DNA of 6,881 nt, taken from positions 708,413 through 715,293 of the forward strand of contig CP070726.1 of assembly GCA_020350865.1 (NCBI GenBank). The letters are read 5' to 3'. The notes beneath the pieces were generated by a model, which was given only the letters and a program-made list of their open reading frames with translations, was not told the origin of the DNA and did no database searches. Position numbers and translations under genes: made by a program. Positions within the stretch are counted from its first letter, which is position 1; every line of letters begins with the position of its first letter. Shown piece by piece: positions 1-6,600 of the stretch. The stretch is from Thermoplasmata archaeon (lineage in GTDB: Archaea > Thermoplasmatota > Thermoplasmata > GCA-020350865).

Positions 1-627
1 ATCGAGTCAGGCTCCCTGACAAGCCTCTTCGGAGAAGCGGGCAGCGGAAATACAAACATATGCCTCCAAGTGGCCAGAAATGTGGTCGTTTCTGGGAATA
101 AGGTGGTCTTCATCGATACGGAAGGTGTGTCGTTTGAGCGACTCAAACAGATATGCAGTGACGATTTTGAAAAGGTGACCCAGGGCATTTTATTTTTCAC
201 CCCCTACTCCCTGGAGGAGCAGGAAAAGAACGTGGAGGACGCCACGAGGCTTTGCGAAGCCAAGGATGATATCGGGCTCATCATTCTCGATTCTGCAACG
301 GTGCACTACCGAACCACCTTTGGAGAGGAATGCGAAATCAACGGCAGACAGTCCCTTCACAGGCAGCTCAATTTACTCCTGCAGATATCCAGAAAAAAGG
401 ATATACCAGTGCTCACCACCACACAGGTCTATACCGATACCAAAACTAACACCTTTGAGCCAATAGGTGGCCACGCACTCATGCATTATGCCAAGGATAT
501 CTTAAAGCTGGAGAAGATCGGAGACGGAGGCCTGAGAAGGGCCGTAATCAAGAAGTACAGGTTCAGGCCGGAAGGTATTTCAGCCGAATTCCTGCTGACA
601 GAAAACGGTGTTGAGCAGGTAAAGTAG
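1..627 (+). CDS. radB: RadB, RecA/Rad51-family recombination paralog (5' end outside window)
   Basis: The frame is open to base 1, so the first in-window start-like codon (GTG at 70) is internal and 208 residues are visible. The euryarchaeal RadB family is about 220-235 residues, so roughly 10-25 N-terminal residues are missing. Visible in order: a P-loop at bases 31-57 (GEAGSGNTN), the conserved acidic stretch FIDTEG (109-126), Walker B LIILDSAT (277-300), the L2/sensor-like TTTQV (415-429) and the C-terminal GGHAL...KLEK core. This single RecA core lacks the N-terminal HhH domain of RadA, which fits RadB. Known of the family: a Rad51 paralog that helps RadA in homologous recombination and binds ATP with weak turnover. 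Odd: the P-loop lysine (GxxGxGKT) is Asn here, codon AAT at 49-51, although the rest of the gene is intact. It converges on idsA with a 2-base gap. Family assignment is strong; biochemical activity is uncertain. Confidence 0.88.
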   Translation: MESGSLTSLFGEAGSGNTNICLQVARNVVVSGNKVVFIDTEGVSFERLKQICSDDFEKVTQGILFFTPYSLEEQEKNVEDATRLCEAKDDIGLIILDSATVHYRTTFGEECEINGRQSLHRQLNLLLQISRKKDIPVLTTTQVYTDTKTNTFEPIGGHALMHYAKDILKLEKIGDGGLRRAVIKKYRFRPEGISAEFLLTENGVEQVK

Positions 628-629
628 GT

Positions 630-1613
630 TCATTTTTTTCTTTGTACCATGTAATCGGTAATTTCGAGCAGCACATCCTTGTACTCCGAATCCGACAACA
701 CATCAAGAAGCTCTTTTGATTTATTGGTAAAGTCAAAGGCCATATTTTTGGCATAGGCTGTGGAGCCCATCTCCTGCATGATGGCAATGGCGTTTTCAAC
801 TTCCTTTTGCGAGGCATTTTCATTGCCCAATACCCTGAGGAACTCGGCTCTTTTTTCCCCCTTCAATCGTTCCAATGCATGGACCACCATCAGCGTCCTC
901 TTCCCGTTCTTGATATCGCTGCCCACCGGTTTGCCCAGGAGCTTTTCATCCGCTTTGAGGTCCAGGTAGTCATCCCATATTTGGAATCCCATACCCAGCA
1001 GTCTGCCGTAATCGCTCATGGCCTGAATTTGCCGTTCATTGCCTTCTGCCACAATTGCCCCTCCCCAAGCAGCTATTTGGAAAAGCTTGGCTGTCTTGTA
1101 TTCAATCATCTTCAGGTAATCCTTCTCCGATATATCGGTCCTCATCTCGTATTCCTTGTCCATCTGCTGCCCTTCACCTATCTTTCTCACAGCGGTGGCA
1201 ACCTCGCGCACAAGACCTCTAAGAGCGTTATCGGTAACATCGGTGGTGGATAGGGTTTCGAAGGCCCTAGCAAACAGCACATCTCCTGCATTGATCGCCG
1301 TGGCCTCGTCAAATAGCACGTGCACGGTCTTTACACCTCTCCTCAACTCATCCTTATCCATGACATCATCATGCAGCAAAGTGAAGTTGTGGATCAGTTC
1401 CAGCGAGACACCGAATGGCAGAGCCCTTTCACCTCGTCCGGAAATGGCGTCCGCCGTGAGCATGGCGAGAATGGGCCTCAATCTCTTTCCCCCGGCCATG
1501 GGTATGTGCCTCATGGCCTCTCCGAGTTTCTCCTGCTCCGCAATGTCAAGTGCCTTGGTCAGTGCCTTATTCACAGTTTCTATCCTGTCACCCAACATGT
1601 TCTCTATGTCCAT
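630..1613 (-). CDS. idsA: Geranylgeranyl diphosphate synthase (short-chain trans-isoprenyl diphosphate synthase)
   Basis: Condenses IPP with allylic diphosphates, starting from DMAPP, to make the C20 precursor of archaeal ether lipids; the enzyme is cytosolic. The 327-residue protein has the usual length and all family motifs: AGGKRLRP (40-47, IPP diphosphate binding), first Asp-rich motif DDVMD (82-86) followed by RR (91-92), KT (173-174), second Asp-rich motif DDYLD (214-218), and GKPVGSDIKNGKRT (227-240). The residue five before the first Asp motif is Phe77. An aromatic residue at this place sets the product-length floor in archaeal type I GGPP synthases, so C20 is the likely main product; this is inference, and FPP or bifunctional FPP/GGPP output is possible. 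The ATG at 1613 has an SD-like GAGGG 7 bases upstream, and fni ends 11 bases upstream, so it is the last gene of the ipk-fni-idsA operon. It ends 2 bases from the radB stop. No clear T-tract terminator for this strand follows; a T6 lies at 393-398, inside radB. Confidence 0.93.
   Translation of the reverse strand: MDIENMLGDRIETVNKALTKALDIAEQEKLGEAMRHIPMAGGKRLRPILAMLTADAISGRGERALPFGVSLELIHNFTLLHDDVMDKDELRRGVKTVHVLFDEATAINAGDVLFARAFETLSTTDVTDNALRGLVREVATAVRKIGEGQQMDKEYEMRTDISEKDYLKMIEYKTAKLFQIAAWGGAIVAEGNERQIQAMSDYGRLLGMGFQIWDDYLDLKADEKLLGKPVGSDIKNGKRTLMVVHALERLKGEKRAEFLRVLGNENASQKEVENAIAIMQEMGSTAYAKNMAFDFTNKSKELLDVLSDSEYKDVLLEITDYMVQRKK
633..643 (+). terminator. T-tract terminator of radB
   Basis: Seven T, one C and three T begin 6 bases after the radB stop codon. 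Archaeal RNA polymerase terminates at such T-runs without needing a hairpin. The tract lies inside the last codons of the convergent idsA, where the opposite strand encodes the Gln-Arg-Lys-Lys tail. Termination is inferred from sequence only. Confidence 0.55.
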
Positions 1614-1620
1614 GTCATAT

Positions 1621-1625
1621 CCCTC
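1621..1625 (-). promoter_or_regulatory. Shine-Dalgarno site of idsA
   Basis: GAGGG on the minus strand lies 7 bases before the ATG at 1613 and shares one base with the fni stop codon. It supports that start and suggests coupled translation within the operon. Confidence 0.6.
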
Positions 1626-2707
1626 TAGCGCTCTGAAAGTTGTTCAATCCAATCCCTGGTCTTTCCGGTTATGACCACTTCCTTTCCCCTCAGTTCATCC
1701 AAATTCCCAGCACCGGTGAGAAACATGGTCACTTTGAGCTCCTGAATTATCGCATTGAGCTCCTCGATCACCTCATCGGAGCTCTGTGTTGCCGCCTTCA
1801 AGAGGGCACCTGCAATGCCCGCTGAGCTGGCCCCCAGAACCACAGCCCTAGCCACGTCCATACCGTTTCTGATGCCTCCGGTGGCAATGACATCAAGACC
1901 CACATTCGCCTCCACAACACTCACAGGTGTAGGTACACCCCAGTCCCAGAACGTCCTGCCCAAACGCTCCCGTATTTTCTCTCCCTTATCGCGGGCACGA
2001 TACACCTCCACGGCAGAGAAGCTCGTGCCTCCCGAGCCACCCACATCTATACCCTTTACACCGATGCGCCGAAAAATCTTGGCTGTGGACCTTGATATAC
2101 CGCTGCCAGTTTCCTTGGCAATTATCGGATACTTGAAAGCCAGCGCCTTCATGGCGGCAAGGCAGCCTCTGGCATTGACGTTACCTTCCGGCTGAACCAC
2201 CTCCTGGAGGAAGTTCAGGTGAATTGCGAGCACATCTGCATCTACCATCTCGAAGGCCTCTTCGATTTTACCGGTATCAAGAGCCATAGAATCCTGTTGT
2301 AATATGAGCTGTGGAGCACCGATGTTGACTATGACCAATGGAATATCGTATTGCTTCACCACCGAGTAGGTACCTGCCAATGAACTGTCTTCCAGAGCCG
2401 CCCGCTGGCTTCCCACACCCATACCGATACCGAGCTTGCCGGCAGCAATGGCAAGGTTCCTATTTATGTTCTCGGCCTGGGGATAGCCTCCGGTAATGGC
2501 AGAGATAATGATGGGGGCTGACAGATCCTTTCCCAACAAACGCGTGCTTGTGTCTATCTCTGAAAAATCGATCTCAGGCAGGGCATTGTGGATGATATTT
2601 ACGTCATCCCAGTAATTGTAATGCACCTTCACATCCTCTTTGAGGCATATGTCCACATGATCCTCCTTTCTTCCTTCAATCAGCCTATTTTCTCCTCCTT
2701 CATCCAT
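1625..2707 (-). CDS. fni: Type 2 isopentenyl-diphosphate delta-isomerase (FMN-dependent)
   Basis: Interconverts IPP and DMAPP using reduced FMN and Mg2+, with NAD(P)H needed to reduce the flavin. The protein has 360 residues, normal for IDI-2 and unlike the unrelated Nudix-type IDI-1. It shows the family signature along a TIM barrel: RKEDHV (13-18), the ITGG loop (71-74), GVGSQRA (97-103), HLNFLQE (163-169), KETGSGIS (198-205), DVGGSGGTSF (221-230) and the FMN-phosphate loop GGIRNGMD (277-284). In HLNFLQE, His163, Asn165, Gln168 and Glu169 match the substrate- and Mg-binding residues known in archaeal IDI-2. The chosen ATG at 2707 leaves 12 residues before the RKEDHV motif and has an SD-like GAGGGG 5 bases upstream. 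The gene lies 9 bases after ipk and 11 before idsA, so all three are probably on one transcript. No key residue is missing. Confidence 0.95.
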   Translation of the reverse strand: MDEGGENRLIEGRKEDHVDICLKEDVKVHYNYWDDVNIIHNALPEIDFSEIDTSTRLLGKDLSAPIIISAITGGYPQAENINRNLAIAAGKLGIGMGVGSQRAALEDSSLAGTYSVVKQYDIPLVIVNIGAPQLILQQDSMALDTGKIEEAFEMVDADVLAIHLNFLQEVVQPEGNVNARGCLAAMKALAFKYPIIAKETGSGISRSTAKIFRRIGVKGIDVGGSGGTSFSAVEVYRARDKGEKIRERLGRTFWDWGVPTPVSVVEANVGLDVIATGGIRNGMDVARAVVLGASSAGIAGALLKAATQSSDEVIEELNAIIQELKVTMFLTGAGNLDELRGKEVVITGKTRDWIEQLSER

Positions 2708-2712
2708 TGTTA

Positions 2713-2718
2713 CCCCTC
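2713..2718 (-). promoter_or_regulatory. Shine-Dalgarno site of fni
   Basis: GAGGGG on the minus strand lies 5 bases before the fni ATG and overlaps the TGA stop of ipk (2717-2719). This arrangement favours reinitiation by ribosomes finishing ipk. Confidence 0.55.
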
Positions 2719-3496
2719 AGTCGATTTTCATGAACTTTGTGCAGAGCACATCCTTACCCATCAACGCATCTCTGAGTCTGTTTTCAACGGTGCCGTTGAG
2801 GATTATGGTTTCCATTCCGTGTGCTGCGATTTCCAGCATTATCTTGGATTTCCCAAAAATACCACCGGTAACATCGCTTACTTTGCTTTCACTGTTACCG
2901 ATAATGGACAGTGTCTCCTTATCCACGACGGGCAACAGCTCGGCCCTGTCATCTGCACTTGGATCGCCGGTAAAAATCCCATCGACATCGGCCACAAATA
3001 CTACCGTTTTCGGCCTGAACGCTTTTGCCAGCATGAGCATCAGCTGGTCCCCGGAAACAATGGAAAATACCAGGCTTTCATCCACCACAACATCCCCGAA
3101 GGTGATGGGCGTTATGCCCAAATCCAAATACCTCTTGAAAATGCTTGCGTCCATGTGTTTTATCACAGCCTTGTCATTGACCACGAACGCACTTGGGGCC
3201 AGTGATACAGCATACATGCCACCTGCAAGGCAGGCGTCCAGGACCTTGAGGCTGAGGTTTTTCACATCCCTCTGAACCTCTGCAACGCCAGATAGCTGCG
3301 ATTCGCTCCTGTAACCTTCGTGCAGCCCGTACTCCTTTGCAAGGATGTGGCCGAAGGAGCCTGCTCCGTGTACCAAAATGACCCTTTGGCCGGACTCCAT
3401 TATCTCGGACATGAGCCGTGAGGTCACCTCCTTTTTGAAGATATTTTTCTTTGCCTTGTCTGTGATCACACTGCCTCCGAGCTTGATGATATACAT
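2717..3496 (-). CDS. ipk: Isopentenyl phosphate kinase
   Basis: Phosphorylates isopentenyl phosphate to IPP with ATP, the last step of alternative archaeal mevalonate routes. It is a 259-residue amino-acid-kinase-fold protein of normal length. Visible are KLGGSVITDK (5-14) with Lys5 and Lys14, the glycine loop and catalytic histidine in HGAGSFGH (43-50; His50), SGDQ (148-151), VADVDGIFTGDP (168-179), Lys205, and DVTGGIFGK (208-216). His50 after GAGSFG separates IPK from glutamate-5-kinase or UMP-kinase relatives. Lys5, Lys14 and His50 carry the same numbers I recall for the Thermoplasma acidophilum enzyme. It is the first gene of the operon that continues with fni and idsA. The ATG at 3496 puts the kinase motif right at the N-terminus as expected. 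No good SD precedes it, while a TATA-like box lies about 26 bases upstream, suggesting a leaderless mRNA. The upstream mevalonate enzymes and the RNase J gene seen in some archaeal clusters are absent here. Confidence 0.95.
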   Translation of the reverse strand: MYIIKLGGSVITDKAKKNIFKKEVTSRLMSEIMESGQRVILVHGAGSFGHILAKEYGLHEGYRSESQLSGVAEVQRDVKNLSLKVLDACLAGGMYAVSLAPSAFVVNDKAVIKHMDASIFKRYLDLGITPITFGDVVVDESLVFSIVSGDQLMLMLAKAFRPKTVVFVADVDGIFTGDPSADDRAELLPVVDKETLSIIGNSESKVSDVTGGIFGKSKIMLEIAAHGMETIILNGTVENRLRDALMGKDVLCTKFMKID

Positions 3497-3517
3497 GCCA
3501 ATACCAACGCCCTACAG

Positions 3518-3525
3518 TATTCAAA
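3518..3525 (-). promoter_or_regulatory. Candidate TATA box for a leaderless ipk-fni-idsA transcript
   Basis: TTTGAATA on the minus strand differs from the archaeal consensus TTTAWATA at one base. Its centre is about 26 bases from the ipk ATG, the distance expected when transcription starts at the start codon itself. The absence of an SD before ipk agrees. The sequence upstream of it is not a convincing BRE, so this is a moderate call. Confidence 0.42.
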
Positions 3526-3555
3526 CTGCGGTTATGCCTTTAGGCAGTTTAAAGG
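3523..3555. repeat. Overlapping inverted repeats at the isoprenoid operon promoter
   Basis: Three perfect inverted repeats share this stretch: AAACTGC (3523-3529) with GCAGTTT (3544-3550); TGCCT (3535-3539) with AGGCA (3542-3546), a near-continuous 12-base palindrome; and CCTTTA (3537-3542) with TAAAGG (3550-3555). They touch both TATA-like elements. The position is right for an operator bound by a dimeric regulator, but the arms are short and no binding protein can be named. Confidence 0.45.
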
Positions 3556-3560
3556 TTTTG
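3548..3560 (-). promoter_or_regulatory. Alternative BRE/TATA candidate upstream of ipk
   Basis: CAAAACC followed by TTTAAA on the minus strand resembles a purine-containing BRE plus TATA box. Used as a promoter it would start transcription near base 3524 and give a leader of about 28 bases without an SD. It may be an alternative to, or a control region for, the closer TTTGAATA box. Confidence 0.35.
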
Positions 3561-3610
3561 TGTATTAAGTGGGAGTGTGAATCTGATGGATTCATAGTTT
3601 CTACTGGGAG

Positions 3611-3652
3611 AAATAAAAAATTTAAAAGAAGGGAGTTTATCTCCCTTTCTTT
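3611..3652 (-). terminator. Hairpin plus T-tract terminator of the surface-protein gene
   Basis: On the minus strand the last codons and the stop form a stem: arms at 3641-3652 and 3625-3635, 11 base pairs with one bulged base and a GGGAG/CTCCC core. The TAA stop lies in the five-base loop. The downstream arm runs into a T-rich stretch that includes six consecutive T (3615-3620) and then ATTT. This is a bacterial-looking intrinsic terminator, and archaeal polymerase would also respond to the T-tract. It separates the large gene from the ipk operon. Confidence 0.7.
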
Positions 3653-6600
3653 AGGTTCATTCTCTTGTAGAAGATAATTCCCACTCCCAAAGCACTCAGG
3701 ATGGCAAGCATTGCCACAAGTTGGGGCCAGTAGGAACTGTTCGCCTTCTTCTTCTTTTCCTCCTGGGGTATCACTTGAGGTTTCGTGTCCTCCACCTCTG
3801 TATCTGGCTCCGATTCCATCTCAGAACTGGGCGGTTCCTCAGGCGGGATTGTTCCCTCTGACTCTGTTCCTTCAGCAGCATTGATTTCCTGCACTTCTTC
3901 GATTCCTGATTCCTCAGAGGCCTTTTCAATTTCTTTCTTTGTATTGTCTGTGGAATCCTTCTGCGGAATATCAGTGCCTTCATCAGTGGATTCGTCATCC
4001 GATGTTTCCTCCGGGATATCTTGTTCATCAGGAGCCGTTTCGGAGGGACTCTCCTGCTGAGTGATTTCACTGATCATGGCTGTGCCGAGTACGATGGTTA
4101 CCCCGTTGTCTTCATCGCTCACCGTGAGGGTAACATCGTAATTACCCGGATTCAGGTAGGTGTATGTAACCTGTGTACCTAAGGCTGTGTTTCCATCGCC
4201 GAAGTCCCAGTGGATGGTTAGCACATCATCACCGGCATCGCTTACCTTAGCTTTGAACTGGATGGGCTCACCCACTTCACCTTGATAGGGGGCATTCATG
4301 GAGGCCGAAGGTGCCTGATTTTGGATGGTGATCTCCATGACAACCTTGTCCTCCCTTCCATCGATGTCTCTCACCGTCAAGATAACCGTGTAGACACCGT
4401 CGTCGGAGTAGGCATGATTCGCATTTGAACCAGATAGGACTGTGCCGTCGTCAAGATTCCATTCGTAGGTAAGCGCTGATTCGTCTCCCAGATACGAGGC
4501 AGATGCAGCAAACGGTATATTCTCCCCCTCGTGAAATGTGGTATCGGTGGGACTTTCAATGACTGCGAACGGTCCTTTTGCAAGGATGTGGACTATAACA
4601 GAGGCCGCATCACTTTGCCCTACGGAATCGCACACTGTCAATGTCACTGTATAATCTCCTGCATCTTCATAGGCATGGGATATCAGGGGGATATCTGAGG
4701 TGTGGCCATCTCCAAAGTCCCAATAGAAGTCCACCTGGGATTCCAGATCGAAACTGGAACCGCCATCAAAGATGATATCCGCAAACTCCATAAATGTGCT
4801 TTCGTCCTCAGGCGAGGTAATCACAGCAGAAGGTGGTAAATCCGGTCTCTGGGTCACCTGTATGTTCCATGAGTGTGTGGCCGCAACAACGGTTAACAGT
4901 GACTTTCCTGAGAGATGATATTCCCCTGCCATCCTAACCTCCACGGAATATGTGCCAGGCGCTGAAGGTGTGAATTCATATTCGAATCCCTCAGCAACCT
5001 CCTCGTTATCCACGGACCACTTAGCAGAAAGGGGAAGGCCCGCTGGATTCTCAATCTCCACACTTAAGCTGTTTCCCTCGTCATCGTACATGTCATCTCC
5101 TAGGGCTGCAGAGTAGCTTATGATACTTGGCGGCGGTGCATAGGTGCCTGTAGCAGTATCTCCACCATCGTCAATAGCCTCGCAATACAGCCTGAGCGTA
5201 TGGGCAGAATGCTGCTTGCCGCGGTCATCATCCCACTTGACAACACCGCCTGAGTTCATGATGTAGAAGCCTGGGGAACTGAAGCACTGATGGCCCTGGG
5301 GGAATTGCTGATTGTCGCCCGGATTTCTGTCGGTAAACACAGGCAACCGCATGATGGCAGACTCACCGGGAGCGAGTTCTCCCACCCACCAATAAATGTA
5401 GACCTTGTCACTGTTGGGCGGTTTTCCCCTCAGCTCGATGGTGACGCTGCCCTGAGATATATAGTACACATCGATGTCCTCGTCGATCTTGCCGTCACCG
5501 TCATCGTCCAGCATGTTGAATGCCTCCTCATCGATGAGACCGTCGTTGTCGTTGTCTGCGCCATCGCCTCCCACGCCGTACTCTCCTCCCCACCGATCCT
5601 CCATTCTCGTGCTTGTCCATGTGTAGTTGAGGTTGTTTGTGATGTTGTACTCAACAAGCCAGAAGATGAGCTCCCCCACCTCTATGATGCCGTCGCCGTC
5701 ACCGTAATCGAAGAAGTATCCCGGTGTGTTGCCGTCAACCACTATCTCACCAGGCTCTGGTGGATTCGGTGGATTGTTGATGGGCACGAAGTACTTATCG
5801 AAGCCCGAATACCTGATCAGGATCTCGTAGGTATCGTAGACAATGACCTCATCATCCACCACAAGCTCTGCGAGGTTCGTGACATATATTTCGCCCTCTG
5901 GGTCCACAACCACTATGATGTCGAACTCCACCGTATGTATCCCACGTCCGATTGGTCCATAAATCACCTGGTTGCCATTTAGGGTCAGACCGCCTGTTAT
6001 GTATGCGCCATTCACCATGAAGTTGCCCAGGTCCTCATCAACGAGGCTGTCACCGTCGTTGTCCAAGCCATCCTCCTTCTCCTCATCGATGAGCCCGTCG
6101 CCGTCGTCATCAAGGGCATTGCCTGTGTATTCCAATTCCGGCGGAAGGGTATCCACAACATATGCCAAGGGGAATGGGTTCTTCACCCAAAGGGTAACAT
6201 GCAGGATGTTGCCGATCTTAGCAACATCCGGGGCAACCGTTTTCTCGATCTCCGCTTCAGCAATACCGAAATCTACATCCAGGTAGTTCTGTCCAACTGT
6301 CAAGGTGACATAAACTGGATTGGGTGTGGTTGGTCCCCAACCCCATGGCAATTCAATAGATACCTCGTAATCTCCGGGCGGCAGTCCTTCGAATAGATAA
6401 TTACCGTTGCCGTCCGTGGTTGTGGAGGAGGATATCACATCCCCCCACGGTGTGGAACCTAGTAGATTGACGGTTACGCCTCCTACACCCATTTCACCTG
6501 AATCGTAGATGCCGTCCATATCGTAGTCGTGCCAAACGAAATCGCCAATTGACCCGGCATCGACGGTGGTAATCACAGTATCGGATTCAGGAGGCAGCAT

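Noticed and set aside
70..627. GTG at 70 as the start of a 185-residue protein
   Set aside because: The frame continues upstream without a stop and encodes the P-loop region needed by the RecA core, so the gene begins before the window.
1156..1674. Ser-rich 172-codon plus-strand frame opposite idsA and the fni end
   Set aside because: Low-complexity antisense translation over a well-supported gene.
2588..3205. 205-codon plus-strand frame across fni and ipk
   Set aside because: Antisense to two genes with full family motifs; the translation has no recognisable domain and is a shadow of their codon use.
3578..3594. TGAATC-N5-GATTCA inverted repeat in the spacer
   Set aside because: Six-base arms with no T-tract, promoter element or gene edge next to it; expected by chance at this length.
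3667..3735. PGF-CTERM or other archaeosortase sorting signal at the C-terminus
   Set aside because: A hydrophobic segment and basic tail are present, but no PGF or comparable tripeptide precedes it.
4069..4839. Tandem PKD coding units as a DNA repeat or recombination array
   Set aside because: The three domains match only at family-motif level; no long identical DNA stretches were seen.
5290..5982. 230-codon plus-strand frame opposite the surface-protein gene
   Set aside because: The Val/Asp-rich translation mirrors the Asp codons of the real gene (GAC/GAT read backwards as GTC/ATC); no domain or start signal.
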